This document shows positions 37,633 through 49,401 of a stretch of DNA of 55,719 nucleotides, piece after piece. The position numbers and the translations under genes are program-made. The DNA comes from Verrucomicrobiota bacterium (lineage in GTDB: Bacteria > Verrucomicrobiota > Verrucomicrobiia > Opitutales > Opitutaceae). Each line of letters starts with the position of its first letter. Positions within the stretch are counted from its first letter, which is position 1. The notes under the pieces were generated by a model. It was not told the origin of the DNA, made no database searches, and saw only the letters and a program-made list of their open reading frames with translations. The DNA is taken from positions 1 to 55,719 of the forward strand of contig CANIWJ010000008.1 in NCBI GenBank assembly GCA_947471035.1. Direction: 5' to 3'.

Positions 37633-40600
37633 ACGCACCGCACTCCCAAGCCCAGGGCATATCACTATCGCGCAAAGTCACCCTGCCTTTGCTAGCGGTC
37701 GGTGCCGCGATGATCGTCATCGGCACGATCGTCATCTACCTGCTGGTCAAAAGCCAGTTCATGGACCACCTGAGCGAGCGGGCACGCACCGTCGCCCAAT
37801 CCATCGGCTACGCGGCCGAGACCTTCGACCGCCCCGGCGAACTGCAACGTATCGTGAGCGCGACCGGCGCGGACCGTGAAGTGCCCTTCATCGTCGTAGC
37901 CGGAGGCAGCAACCACCGCATAATCGCCAGCACCCACCCCGCTTGGAACGGCCGACCCCTGCTCGACTCAAGCCCCCCGCCGATCGCCGCCACGCTCGTA
38001 GCGGACGCCCTGCGCACCGCCGGCTTCAAGCCCGACCAGCTTCCTGCGCATTGGCTGCTCTACAGCCTGCCGCTGCAATTACGGGACCTCGACCAGCACA
38101 CCATCGACCTCCACCCGGCGGTCGTTGTGGTCGCCATGGACTCGACCCTCGTCCGTGAAAAGGTGCGGCACATCACCACGATTTCAGCCGCTGGATTTGC
38201 CCTCAGCCTTCTCGTACTCACCACAATCTGCTTCAAATACTTGCGGCGCTTTGTGCTTACGCCTCTGGAGGAAATCGAGCGCCGCCACCTGAGTAAACCC
38301 GGCGCATTGCCGACCGTTTCAAGCATCAACCCCTCCGACGAAATCGGTCGCCTGGAAAGCGCTCTCGCCCGCACCTTTGCCGAGATTAAGGAAGCGCGCC
38401 GCGAGCGCGACCTGCTCCAGTTTGCCTTCGACCAGCACGCCATCGTCGTATCTACCGACGTCCGCGGACGCATCAACTACGCCAACGACCGCTTTTGCCA
38501 GATCTCGGGCTACACCCGCGAGGAACTCCTCGGCCAAGATCACCGCCTGCTCAATTCAGGGCACCATCCCCGCAGCTTTTTCACGGACCTTTACAAAACC
38601 ATCAGCCAAGGTCGCGTCTGGCAGGGAGAAATCTGCAATCGCGCCAAAGACGGTTCCCTTTACTGGGTCGAAACCACTATCGCACCCGTGGCCGGCGAAG
38701 ACGGGAAAACCGCCCGCTACATCGCCATCCGCAGCCTGATCACCGAACGCAAAAACGCCGAGCGCGCCCTGGCAATTCTCAACGAACGCTTCGAGCTCGC
38801 CGCCCGCTCCTTCGGCTTCGGCGTCTGGGATTGGGTTATCACCTGCAACCAGCTCGAGTGGGACGACCGCATGTTCGCCCTCTACGGAGGCACCCGGGCA
38901 GACTTTTCCGGCGCCTACCAAGCTTGGACCGATCAACTCCACCCCGACGACCTCGACCGCGTTCAGGCCGATATCCAGGCCGCCCTCGCCAATGAGCGCG
39001 ACTATAACACCGTGTTCCGGGTCTCTACCCAAAACGGCACCCAACGCATTCTTCAAGCCGCCGGCCTCGTCCTGCGCGACGCATCCGGTAAGCCCCTGCG
39101 TATGGTGGGCATCAATTTCGACATTACCTCGGCCCGCTTCGCCGATCAGGCCCTGCGTAACAGCGAAGGCAAGCTTCGTGCCCTATTTGACCTCTCGCCC
39201 GTCGGCATCGCCCTGAACGACTTCGCCACCGGCGCCTTCATCGAGGCCAATCCCGCCATCATCGCCCCCACCGGCTACACCAAAGAAGAGTTTCTCAAAC
39301 TCAGCTACTGGGATCTCACCCCGCGTGACTACGAGGCCCAGGAGCAGGAGCAGCTCCGACTGCTCAACACCATCGGCCGCTATGGCCCTTACGAAAAAGA
39401 ATACCTGCGGAAGGACGGCACCCGTTACCCCGTCGTGCTCAATGGCGTCAAAACCATAGACCCTACCGGCCGAGTTGTCATCTGGTCCATCATCGAGAAC
39501 AACACCGAACGCAAACAGGCCGAACGCGAACTCCTGCAAACCAACAACCAGCTCGCCGAGGCCATCGCCCAGGCCAATCAACTCGCGCTCCGTGCCGAAC
39601 TGGCCAGCCTCGCCAAATCCGAGTTCCTCGCCAACATGTCACACGAGATCCGCACGCCCATGAACGGCGTGATCGGCATGCTCGGCCTCCTGCGCGAATC
39701 CCACCTCGACGACGAACAGCGCCGCTACACTGACATCGCAGTATCCAGCGGCGAGGCCCTCCTCTCCCTGATCAACGACATCCTCGATTTCTCCAAGATC
39801 GAAGCCGGTCGCCTGGAATTGGAATCCATCGATCTGGACCTCGAAAAACTCCTCCAAGAGGCCACCGCGCCCCTCGCCCTGCGCGCCCAAGAAAAAGACC
39901 TGGAGTTCATCTGCGAAATCGCCCCCGGCGTCCCCCTGCAACTCCAAGGCGACCCGGTCCGCCTGCGCCAGATCATCACCAACCTCGTAAGCAACGCCCT
40001 TAAATTCACCGAACGGGGAGAAATAGCCCTGCACACCTCGGTCGAAACACTCACGCAAGACCACGTCGTCCTACGGTTCTCGGTCACCGACACCGGCCTA
40101 GGCATCCCGGAGGAAAAACTCTCCGTCCTGTTCACCAAGTTCACCCAGGTAGATTCCTCCACCACCCGCAAATACGGCGGCACCGGCCTCGGCCTCGCCA
40201 TCACCAAACAACTCGCCGAACTCATGGGCGGCCGGGTCGGCGTTAACAGCCGCATGGGCCAGGGCTCTGAGTTCTGGTTCACCGCCCGCCTGCTGCTGCG
40301 CGACGTCCCCCCCAAGGCGGCTCCCGTGCTCCCGCCTTCGCTGCGCTCCGCCCGCATCCTCGTGGTCGAACCCAACCCAACCAGTTGCGCTGCGCTCGTC
40401 CACGCCTTCACACGCCTCGGCATCGAATGCACCCACGTCGGCAACGGCACCGCTACCCTCGCCGCACTGGAGGCAGCCCGCAGCCGCCCTTACGACCTGG
40501 CCTTCATCAACCAAAACCTGCCCGACACCACTGGCCTGGCGTTTGGCGGCTTAGTCGCTTCCCGCCCCGATCTCTCGAAGCTTCACCGTATTCTCCTCGT

Positions 40601-41543
40601 TCCGCTCGGACAGGTTCCCAATCCAAACGAGCTGCAAGCAGCCGGGTTCTTATCCTTCATCACCAAACCTATTTTCCCCCAAGTCCTGCTCAAAGCCCTG
40701 GGGGATGCCTTCGCGGAGACGCCCTCGCCCACCCCTCGTGAGCTCCGTCCGGCCGCCCCCACACCCACGGCGCATGCACCCCAAAGTCAGGCCCGCATCC
40801 TCGTCGTGGATGACAACTCCACTAACCAACTCGTCGCCCGCAGCATTCTTGGAAAACTCGGCTATTCTTGCGTAACCACCGACAGCGGCGAAGACGCCCT
40901 GCGCATTCTCAGGGACCAGACCTTCGACTTGGTTTTAATGGATGTTCAGATGCCCGGTATGGACGGCTACGAAACCACTCAAGCCATCCGCAGCGGAAGC
41001 ACCGGGCCCCTTAACTGCAAAATCACCGTGATCGCCTTGACGGCCAATGCACTTGCGGGGGACCGGGACCGTTGCCTGAAGGCGAGCATGGACGATTACC
41101 TGACCAAGCCCATCGATCCGCGAGACCTGCAGGCCATGCTCGAAAAATGGCTCGTCCGCTCCACCTCACAGTCGACCTCGACCATCGCCCCCACCGATAA
41201 CGAGGATCCCGTGCTCGATTACGCAGACGCTCGCGAGCGGCTCATGGGCGACGAGGATATTCTGCGCACGCTACTCGCTGAATTGCTGCCCTCCATCAAC
41301 GAAAGCCACGACCTCCTCCTGGCGGCGATACGCGCCGGAAACTCTGCCGAAACCAAACGCATCGCACACTTCCTCCGCGGAGCGATCACCAACGTCGGCG
41401 CACGCCGGCTGGCCAAGCTGCTCCAGACAATGGAAACCGCTCCTTCCCCGCCCGACGAACGCCTCGTCGCCCGAATCACGGCGGCCTGCGAGGAACTCAA
41501 AAACCACATGGTCTCCTACCTCGGGAGCTCCACCCCGAATTAA
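37629..41543 (+). CDS. Multi-PAS hybrid sensor histidine kinase with HPt domain
   Basis: The 1304-aa membrane kinase has helix 1 (~18-40), a periplasmic sensing region (~41-180), helix 2 (~183-203), and a linker. Three PAS domains follow (~263-375, 380-500, 513-635). HisKA has its histidine in [12 protein letters not shown] (~671), and the HATPase domain has [17 protein letters not shown] and GGTGLGLA. The first receiver-like domain (~905-1025) has Asn in place of the phospho-acceptor Asp (FINQNLPD). The second (~1054-1170) is intact ([23 protein letters not shown]). A C-terminal HPt domain has [13 protein letters not shown]. The ATGA overlap with the substrate-binding gene suggests translational coupling and a shared signal. 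Confidence 0.93.
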   Translation: MNAPHSQAQGISLSRKVTLPLLAVGAAMIVIGTIVIYLLVKSQFMDHLSERARTVAQSIGYAAETFDRPGELQRIVSATGADREVPFIVVAGGSNHRIIASTHPAWNGRPLLDSSPPPIAATLVADALRTAGFKPDQLPAHWLLYSLPLQLRDLDQHTIDLHPAVVVVAMDSTLVREKVRHITTISAAGFALSLLVLTTICFKYLRRFVLTPLEEIERRHLSKPGALPTVSSINPSDEIGRLESALARTFAEIKEARRERDLLQFAFDQHAIVVSTDVRGRINYANDRFCQISGYTREELLGQDHRLLNSGHHPRSFFTDLYKTISQGRVWQGEICNRAKDGSLYWVETTIAPVAGEDGKTARYIAIRSLITERKNAERALAILNERFELAARSFGFGVWDWVITCNQLEWDDRMFALYGGTRADFSGAYQAWTDQLHPDDLDRVQADIQAALANERDYNTVFRVSTQNGTQRILQAAGLVLRDASGKPLRMVGINFDITSARFADQALRNSEGKLRALFDLSPVGIALNDFATGAFIEANPAIIAPTGYTKEEFLKLSYWDLTPRDYEAQEQEQLRLLNTIGRYGPYEKEYLRKDGTRYPVVLNGVKTIDPTGRVVIWSIIENNTERKQAERELLQTNNQLAEAIAQANQLALRAELASLAKSEFLANMSHEIRTPMNGVIGMLGLLRESHLDDEQRRYTDIAVSSGEALLSLINDILDFSKIEAGRLELESIDLDLEKLLQEATAPLALRAQEKDLEFICEIAPGVPLQLQGDPVRLRQIITNLVSNALKFTERGEIALHTSVETLTQDHVVLRFSVTDTGLGIPEEKLSVLFTKFTQVDSSTTRKYGGTGLGLAITKQLAELMGGRVGVNSRMGQGSEFWFTARLLLRDVPPKAAPVLPPSLRSARILVVEPNPTSCAALVHAFTRLGIECTHVGNGTATLAALEAARSRPYDLAFINQNLPDTTGLAFGGLVASRPDLSKLHRILLVPLGQVPNPNELQAAGFLSFITKPIFPQVLLKALGDAFAETPSPTPRELRPAAPTPTAHAPQSQARILVVDDNSTNQLVARSILGKLGYSCVTTDSGEDALRILRDQTFDLVLMDVQMPGMDGYETTQAIRSGSTGPLNCKITVIALTANALAGDRDRCLKASMDDYLTKPIDPRDLQAMLEKWLVRSTSQSTSTIAPTDNEDPVLDYADARERLMGDEDILRTLLAELLPSINESHDLLLAAIRAGNSAETKRIAHFLRGAITNVGARRLAKLLQTMETAPSPPDERLVARITAACEELKNHMVSYLGSSTPN

Positions 41544-41562
41544 AAAAGCACCGCCGTTTCAA

Positions 41563-43674
<2,112 letters not shown>

Positions 43675-43681
43675 TCTAAGC

Positions 43682-43702
43682 CCAATGCCGTTAAAGCATT
43701 GG
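43682..43702. terminator. Weak hairpin between converging kinase and lysC genes
   Basis: A perfect 7-bp stem, CCAATGC with GCATTGG, has a 7-base loop but no T-run. A second 9-bp inverted repeat, AAAACTAAT with ATTAGTTTT, lies just downstream at 43707-43750. Together they may end both convergent transcripts. Confidence 0.35.
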
Positions 43703-43772
43703 CCCTAAAACTAATGTTATCAGGGCGTTTCAACCGCGGGAATTAGTTTTGAAGCCAGCGCTGACGACTCGC

Positions 43773-44990
43773 TCAAAGCGTCTCCAGCGCGAAGGCCTTG
43801 TGGGCTACGCGGGCGGCTTCGTCGGCCTTGGACTTGTCGATGATCACCGAGATTTTGATCTCCGAGGTGCTGATCAACTCGATGTTCACCCCGGCCGCCG
43901 CCAGCGCGGTGAAGAGCGTCGCAGCCACGCCGCTGTGGGTCTTCATGCCGACGCCGACCACGGAGAGCTTGGCAATGTTGTCGTGGATCGCGACCTGCGC
44001 GCCGCCGAGGACGGCAAGCACGGGCGCGAGGGTTTTCTCGACCTTGTGCGTATCCGTCAGGGGGACGGTGAAGGTGAGATTGGCCACGCCGTTGCGACCT
44101 ACGTTTTGCACGATCATGTCCACGATCACGCTGGCCTCGGCCAGAGCGGTGAAAACCTTGGCGGCCGAGCCGGGCTGATCGACGATATTGGAGACGACGA
44201 CCTTGGCTTGGTCCTTATCAACAGCGACGCCGCGAACGACGACTTTTTCCATGTAGGCGACTTCTTTTTTCACGATGGTTCCGGGGTTGTAGTTAAAGGA
44301 GGAGCGGACTTCGAAAACGACGTCATACTTGTGCGCGAACTCGACCGAGCGCGACTGCATGACTTTCGAGCCGGACGAGGCGAGTTCGAGCATCTCGTCG
44401 TAGGAAATTTCTTCGAGTTTCTTGGCGTCTTTCACCACCCGTGGATCGGCGGTGTAGACGCCGTCAACGTCGGTGTAGATCTCGCACTTATCGGCCTTCA
44501 GCGCACCGGCCAGGGCGATGGCGGTCAGGTCGGAGCCGCCGCGCCCGAGGGTCGAGATACGCCCATCGGCGGTGATGCCCTGAAAGCCCGCCACGATCAC
44601 GACCTTGCCAGCCTGGAGGTCGGCCTCGATCGACTTGGCGTCGATGCCTTGAATCTTGGCCTTGGTGTGCACGCTGTCGGTCACGATACCGGCCTGCGCG
44701 CCGGTGTAGGAAATCGCGGGCACACCCACGCCGTGCAGGGCCATGGCGGTGAGCGCGATGGTCTCCTGTTCACCGACCGCAAGCAGCTGGTCCATCTCGC
44801 GTTCATCGGGGTTGTCACAGACCGCCTTGGCGCGGGCGATGAGTTCATTAGTCACGCCGGAGCGGGCGGAAACCACCACGACGACCTCGTGGCCGTCTTC
44901 GCGGTAACCCTTGATGCGGGCGGCGACTTTTTTAATGCGTTCGACATCTCCGACTGAGGTGCCGCCGTATTTTTGGACGATTCTGGCCAT
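43773..44990 (-). CDS. lysC: Aspartate kinase
   Basis: The 405-aa monofunctional kinase has the signature KYGGTSVGDVERI at the N-terminus, the catalytic domain to about residue 245 (GFQGITADGRISTLGRGGSDLTA), and two C-terminal ACT domains that usually bind lysine or threonine. It phosphorylates aspartate, the committed step toward lysine, threonine, methionine and diaminopimelate. It is the last gene of a minus-strand run serA, plsY, hom, lysC, starting 52 bases after hom. No lysine riboswitch or leader is visible in that gap, so regulation is probably by feedback on the ACT domains. Confidence 0.97.
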   Translation of the reverse strand: MARIVQKYGGTSVGDVERIKKVAARIKGYREDGHEVVVVVSARSGVTNELIARAKAVCDNPDEREMDQLLAVGEQETIALTAMALHGVGVPAISYTGAQAGIVTDSVHTKAKIQGIDAKSIEADLQAGKVVIVAGFQGITADGRISTLGRGGSDLTAIALAGALKADKCEIYTDVDGVYTADPRVVKDAKKLEEISYDEMLELASSGSKVMQSRSVEFAHKYDVVFEVRSSFNYNPGTIVKKEVAYMEKVVVRGVAVDKDQAKVVVSNIVDQPGSAAKVFTALAEASVIVDMIVQNVGRNGVANLTFTVPLTDTHKVEKTLAPVLAVLGGAQVAIHDNIAKLSVVGVGMKTHSGVAATLFTALAAAGVNIELISTSEIKISVIIDKSKADEAARVAHKAFALETL

Positions 44991-45042
44991 AATGGGAATG
45001 GAGCGTGAGAAAAGTGCTTGTTAGTATGGGTGCCGAAAGCGG

Positions 45043-46344
45043 TTAAAAGTTGGCTATGCGCAACAAAAGTGGCTTGCCGAGCACGCAGCTATGCCGCGCG
45101 AGGCGGGCCACGGTCAGGCGGATCTGGGCCTCGCTGCACTCGTGCGTGGTGAGCAAGAGGGATGCGGCTTCCGGTTTTTCGCTCGGGCGCTGCACGAGGC
45201 TGGCAATGCTGACCCCAGCCTTGGCGGTGCAGTTGGCGATCTTGGCCAACACGCCGGGCTGATCCTTCACGTCGAGGCGCAGGTAGTGGCGCGAACGCAA
45301 AGCGGCCGGCGGAGTGAGGGCTAGCTTCGTGGCGGGCGCAGGAGGCAAGTAAGTGCCGCCGCGCACCAACTGGGAAGCGGCGTCGATGATGTCGCCGATC
45401 ACCGCGCTGGCGGTTGGGTCCTGACCGGCGCCGCGACCGATGTACGTGGTCTCGCCGACGATGTCGCCCGAGACGGAGATGCCGTTGTAAACCTCGTTCA
45501 CGTTGGCGATGGCCTTGGTAATGGGCAGCAAGGCGGGGTAAACGCCGACCGACAAAACGTCGCGCTCCAAGTCACGCTCGATCACCGCAAGCAGCTTGAT
45601 CGCGTAGCCGTTTTCGCGGGCGAAAGTGAGATCGGGCTGGGTCAACTGGGTGATGCCCTCGACCACCATTTGTTTGGTCGAAACCCAAGTGCCGTGGGCG
45701 AGATACGTGAGCACGGAGGCCTTGTGCGCGGTATCCCAACCCTCGACATCAAGCGACTCGTCGGCCTCGGCGTAACCCAGTTCTTTGGCTTCTTTGAGGA
45801 TCACCGGATAGGCCAGCCCCTCGCGCTCCATGCGGGTGAGGATGTAATTACAGGTGCCGTTCAAGATGCCGTAGATGCGGCGAAACCGATTAGCGACCAA
45901 GCCCTCGCGCAGCGCCTTGATGATGGGGATACCGCCCGCCACCGAGGCCTCAAAAAAGAAACGTCCGCCGTGCTTGCGGGCGGTGGAGAAAAGCTCGGGA
46001 CCGTGGGCGCACAGCAGAGCCTTGTTGGCGGAGATAACGGTCTTGCCGAGTTTGAGCGCGGCGAGCGTCACCTGGCGGGCGATGGTGGTGCCGCCGATCA
46101 GCTCGCAAACGATCTGGATGGATGGATCGGTGGCGATGGAGAGCGGATCGGTGGTGAGCTGCTCGGGCTTGAGGGTAACGTCGCGCTTCTTCTTAAGGTT
46201 CTGCACCGAGGCCCGTGCGAGCACGAGCTGGGCACCGAGCCGGGCTTCGAGCTCGGGGCGCGCGCGCTCGATGTGCTTCCACACGCCCTGGCCGACGGTG
46301 CCGAGGCCGCAGATGCCGATGCTGATGGTGGGAGCGGTTTTCAT
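45043..46344 (-). CDS. hom: Homoserine dehydrogenase
   Basis: The 433-aa enzyme has the NAD(P) motif GICGLGTVGQGVW and the conserved catalytic core segment EGWDTAHKASVLTYLA. ASVAGGIPIIKALREGL and a C-terminal ACT domain (YLRLDVKDQPGVLAKIANCTAKAGVS) complete the typical regulated form. It reduces aspartate semialdehyde to homoserine. It starts 19 bases after plsY, and lysC follows after 52 bases, so aspartate kinase and homoserine dehydrogenase are separate proteins but adjacent genes. Confidence 0.96.
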   Translation of the reverse strand: MKTAPTISIGICGLGTVGQGVWKHIERARPELEARLGAQLVLARASVQNLKKKRDVTLKPEQLTTDPLSIATDPSIQIVCELIGGTTIARQVTLAALKLGKTVISANKALLCAHGPELFSTARKHGGRFFFEASVAGGIPIIKALREGLVANRFRRIYGILNGTCNYILTRMEREGLAYPVILKEAKELGYAEADESLDVEGWDTAHKASVLTYLAHGTWVSTKQMVVEGITQLTQPDLTFARENGYAIKLLAVIERDLERDVLSVGVYPALLPITKAIANVNEVYNGISVSGDIVGETTYIGRGAGQDPTASAVIGDIIDAASQLVRGGTYLPPAPATKLALTPPAALRSRHYLRLDVKDQPGVLAKIANCTAKAGVSIASLVQRPSEKPEAASLLLTTHECSEAQIRLTVARLARHSCVLGKPLLLRIANF

Positions 46345-46363
46345 GAGAGAGATAAGGCAGGTT

Positions 46364-47002
46364 TTAGGCCGATGGAGCGGCGGATTTTTTAACGAACTTG
46401 TTTTCCGTACCGTTGCGCAGGCGAGTGATGTTGGCGCGATGCCGTAAGATCACGAAAACACCAATCACCGTCGCCAATATGGCAAAGGGACGCGGCGTGC
46501 CCGGCCAAAACGAAGCGGCGGCGGGCAACACCACGGCGGCCACGATCGAGGCGAGCGAGACGTAGCGGGAGATTTGAAAAACCAGGATCCAAGACACGAG
46601 CCCGAGCAGCGTCGGAATGGGCAGCAACACGCACAAGCCTCCCGCCGAGGTAGCCACGCCCTTGCCGCCTTTAAAGCGGGTCCAGCAACTGAAACTGTGA
46701 CCGACGAGTGCGAAGACCAGCCCGGTGAGCTGCATTGCCACAACGTGCTCGCCGCCGAACCAAACCGGCCAACCCGCGGCGGCCGCGCCCTTCAAGGCAT
46801 CAAGGAAAAACGCCAGATCGCCGGCGCGTTTACCCTTGGCCCCGAATTTCTCGCCCAGCACGCGTTTGACGTTAGTCGCACCGGGATTCTTCGAGCCGTG
46901 ATCGAAGATGTTTATCCCAAATTTGCGCGCGATCAGCCACCCGAAGGGCAAAGCGCCCAACAGGTAGCCAGCAATCGCAGCAAGGAGAAGCGGGATAAGC
47001 AT
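46364..47002 (-). CDS. plsY: Glycerol-3-phosphate acyltransferase (acyl-phosphate dependent)
   Basis: The 212-aa membrane protein has about five hydrophobic helices and the PlsY signatures GALPFGWLIARKFGINIFDHGSKNPGATN and FKGGKGVATSAGG. It transfers an acyl group from acyl-phosphate to glycerol-3-phosphate, beginning phospholipid synthesis. It is embedded between serA and hom, an unrelated-pathway neighbour. The 112 bases upstream, after serA, contain an unusual inverted repeat (47014-47090) that would lie in its leader. Confidence 0.94.
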   Translation of the reverse strand: MLIPLLLAAIAGYLLGALPFGWLIARKFGINIFDHGSKNPGATNVKRVLGEKFGAKGKRAGDLAFFLDALKGAAAAGWPVWFGGEHVVAMQLTGLVFALVGHSFSCWTRFKGGKGVATSAGGLCVLLPIPTLLGLVSWILVFQISRYVSLASIVAAVVLPAAASFWPGTPRPFAILATVIGVFVILRHRANITRLRNGTENKFVKKSAAPSA

Positions 47003-47013
47003 GACTCAATCGT

Positions 47014-47090
47014 TTGCACAGAAGGCAACAAAGCTAACTAAGGCTCCACCCGGAGACGGGCCTTCGTTTCCTTCGTTAGCTTCTGTGCAA
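47014..47090. repeat. Inverted pair of a 9-nt-periodic repeat
   Basis: The left arm reads TTGCACAG then AAGGCAACA, AAGCTAACT and AAGGC. The right arm, on the opposite strand, reads TTGCACAG then AAGCTAACG, AAGGAAACG and AAGGC. Both follow one template: TTGCACAG plus units AAGNNAACN. The outer 10 bp (47014-47023 and 47081-47090) and an inner 11-bp block (47033-47043 and 47070-47080, one mismatch) can pair, capped by CCCG-GAGA-CGGG (47049-47060). It fills the gap between serA and plsY. Confidence 0.75.
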
Positions 47091-47114
47091 TTCATTTCGA
47101 GGTAAGGCTTCGCC

Positions 47115-48704
47115 TCAGAGCTGGACGAACTTCGCCAGCTTGATGTTCGCGTTGGCCTTGATCGCCTCGCGCGCGGCGGCGCTGGGCTCGTGATCGACGC
47201 GGACCACCATGTAGGCGGTGCCGCCGGGAGTAAGACGCGAGAGCGACATGTCGGCGATGTTCACGCCGTCGCCGCCGAGCAGAGTGCCGACCGCACCGAC
47301 CATGCCGGGCTTGTCGCTGTTTTCGAGCACGAGGAGCGATCCCTCGGCGGCGACTTCCACATCGCGGCCATTGATGCCGACGAGGCGAGGCGCGTTGCTC
47401 TTGCCGATAAGCGTGCCGGCCGCGCTATGCACCGTGCCGTCGCCGGCCGTGGCTTCGACTTCGATGAGATCGGTGTAGTCGCCGGCGTCGGAGGATTTCA
47501 CGACCTCAAACTGGAGGCCGAGGCGCTGGATATAGGTGGGAGCGTTGACCGCGTTGACGCCTTCGCCGCTGATGCGGCGGAGGAAGCCGCACTGGAGCGC
47601 GCGGGTGATGGCGTTGACGTCGAGTTCGGCGACCTTGCCCTGAAAAACCACGCGGAGCTTCGCGATCTGCTTGGGCGCGATTTGCTGAACGAGCGTTCCC
47701 AGCTTGGCGGCGAGATCGAGGTAGGGAGCGACGACCTTGGCGGCGGCGGCGTCCATCGAGGGGAGGTTCACGGCGTTACGCACCGCGCCGTGGAGGAGCA
47801 CGTCGGCGATCTGCTCGGCGATCTCGATACCGACGGTCTCCTGCGCCTCGGAGGTGGAGGCGGCGATGTGGGGGGTGAGCACGATATTGGGCGCGGAGCG
47901 AAGCTCGCTGTCTTTGGGGAGGGGCTCGGTCTCGAAAACATCGAGGCCGGCGGCGCCGACCTGGCCACTCTTGAGAGCGGCGACCAAGGCCTTCTCGTTG
48001 ACGATGCCGCCGCGGGCGCAATTGACGATGCGGACACCCTTCTTGCACTTCGCGAGCGCGGCCTCGTCGATCATGTTGTTGGTCTCGTCGGTCAGCGGCA
48101 TGTGCACCGTGATGTAGTCGGAACCGGCCAGAAGCGCATCGAGCGAGACGGACTCGACCTGCATGGCGGCGGCGCGGGCGGGCGTGAGGTAGGGGTCGTA
48201 GGCGAGCACCTTCATGCCAAAGGCTTGGGCGCGCTTGGCGACCTCGCTGCCGATGCGGCCGAGGCCGATGATGCCGATGTTTTTCCGGAGCAGCTCGACG
48301 CCGCTGAGCGTCTTGCGATCCCAGTTGCCGGCCTTCATCGAAGCCGCGCCTTGGGCGATAGGGCGGGCGCAGCAGAGAATGTGGGTAAAGGTGAGCTCGG
48401 CGGTCGAGATCGTGTTACCGCCCGGGGTGTTCATGACGACGACGCCGCGCTCGGTGGCCGCATCGACATCCACGTTGTCCACGCCTACGCCGGCGCGACC
48501 AACCACCTTCAGGAGCGGCGCGGCGGCGAAAACCTCGCGCGATATCTTCGTCTCGGAGCGAACAGCGATCGCGTGGACGTCCTTAACGAGATCCAGCACC
48601 TGGGCCGGCGTGGAACCGTAGGCCTCGATGACTTCAAAGCCCGCCTGCTGACGCAGGAAAGCGACGCCCTTGGGTGATATTTTATCGGCGACGAGGATTT
48701 TCAT
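47115..48704 (-). CDS. serA: D-3-phosphoglycerate dehydrogenase (long form)
   Basis: The 529-aa protein is the long form with three parts. The first is a D-2-hydroxyacid dehydrogenase core (KILVADKISPKG start, NAD motif GIIGLGRIGSEVAKRA, catalytic ELTFTHIL, GGIVNEKAL and LTPHIAASTSEAQ). The second is an intervening domain of ~130 residues, and the third is a C-terminal ACT domain (LLVLENSDKPGMVGAVGTLL). It oxidises 3-phosphoglycerate as the first step of serine synthesis, with the ACT domain a likely serine sensor. In-frame residues before 48704 lack similarity. It is the first gene of the minus-strand run to lysC. Confidence 0.97.
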   Translation of the reverse strand: MKILVADKISPKGVAFLRQQAGFEVIEAYGSTPAQVLDLVKDVHAIAVRSETKISREVFAAAPLLKVVGRAGVGVDNVDVDAATERGVVVMNTPGGNTISTAELTFTHILCCARPIAQGAASMKAGNWDRKTLSGVELLRKNIGIIGLGRIGSEVAKRAQAFGMKVLAYDPYLTPARAAAMQVESVSLDALLAGSDYITVHMPLTDETNNMIDEAALAKCKKGVRIVNCARGGIVNEKALVAALKSGQVGAAGLDVFETEPLPKDSELRSAPNIVLTPHIAASTSEAQETVGIEIAEQIADVLLHGAVRNAVNLPSMDAAAAKVVAPYLDLAAKLGTLVQQIAPKQIAKLRVVFQGKVAELDVNAITRALQCGFLRRISGEGVNAVNAPTYIQRLGLQFEVVKSSDAGDYTDLIEVEATAGDGTVHSAAGTLIGKSNAPRLVGINGRDVEVAAEGSLLVLENSDKPGMVGAVGTLLGGDGVNIADMSLSRLTPGGTAYMVVRVDHEPSAAAREAIKANANIKLAKFVQL

Positions 48705-48794
48705 AGTAGGGAAAAGGGTTGAGCGAATGCCCCGCATGCCCCTTCGGCAAGGAAAAGCTCGGCGAACGCGCCCACCGGCTTAACTTCCCCGGCA

Positions 48795-49382
48795 ATGACC
48801 CGCATCGAGCAGCAGTTCGCCTTCCTCACCGAGACCCTAAAACTCTCGGAAATCCTTCGCCAAACGCTTCTCCCGACCAGCCGCCGTCGCGAAAACGACG
48901 CCGAGCACTCCTGGCATCTTTGCCTCATGGTGCTGGTGCTCGCCGAGCACGCCAACACCCCGGTCGATGCCCTGCGGGTGTTAAAAATGCTGATCATCCA
49001 CGATCTGGTCGAAATCGACGCCGGCGACACCTACGCCTATGACTCGGCCCGCATGGTCGGGCAACACGAGCGCGAGGCCCGCGCCGCCGACCGCATTTTC
49101 GGCCTGCTCCCCGCCGACCAAGGCTCGGAACTCCGTGCCTGCTGGGACGAGTTCGAAGCACGCGCCACCCCCGAGGCCAAGTTCGCCGCCGCGCTCGATC
49201 GCCTCCAACCCGTTTTGTTAAACGTCCTCACCGACGGCGAAAAGTGGCGGGAACATGGCGTCACCCTGTCCAAAGTCATCGCCCGCAACCAACATGCCCG
49301 AGACGGCGCGGCCACCGTCTGGGAACATGCGCTTAAACTGCTCGACGACGCGGTGGCTCGCGGCGTCCTGCCCGCTAAGTAA
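48795..49382 (+). CDS. HD-domain hydrolase (YfbR/HD_3-like)
   Basis: The 195-aa protein carries the HD metal-binding motifs: DAEHSWHLCLM (~residues 35-45) and IIHDLVEIDAGD (~67-78). A later DRLQPVLLN segment is also present. This pattern is found in YfbR-type 5'-deoxynucleotidases and related HD_3 hydrolases. The product probably dephosphorylates small nucleotides, but the substrate is not certain. It is divergent from serA, with 90 bases between, and convergent with the EIIA-DAC gene, whose stop lies 20 bases away. Confidence 0.85.
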   Translation: MTRIEQQFAFLTETLKLSEILRQTLLPTSRRRENDAEHSWHLCLMVLVLAEHANTPVDALRVLKMLIIHDLVEIDAGDTYAYDSARMVGQHEREARAADRIFGLLPADQGSELRACWDEFEARATPEAKFAAALDRLQPVLLNVLTDGEKWREHGVTLSKVIARNQHARDGAATVWEHALKLLDDAVARGVLPAK

Positions 49383-49401
49383 CGCGAGCCGGAGCGTCGG
49401 C

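Noticed and set aside
43749-44957. Forward open frame of 402 codons opposite lysC
   Set aside because: A GC-driven antisense shadow; lysC motifs are unmistakable.
44991-45042. Possible lysine riboswitch before lysC
   Set aside because: The gap is only 52 bases, too short for the structure, and contains none of its conserved helices.
47190-48677. Long forward open frame of 495 codons opposite serA
   Set aside because: The translation is a His/Asp/Gly/Val-rich shadow without domains; serA on the other strand has a complete set of family motifs.
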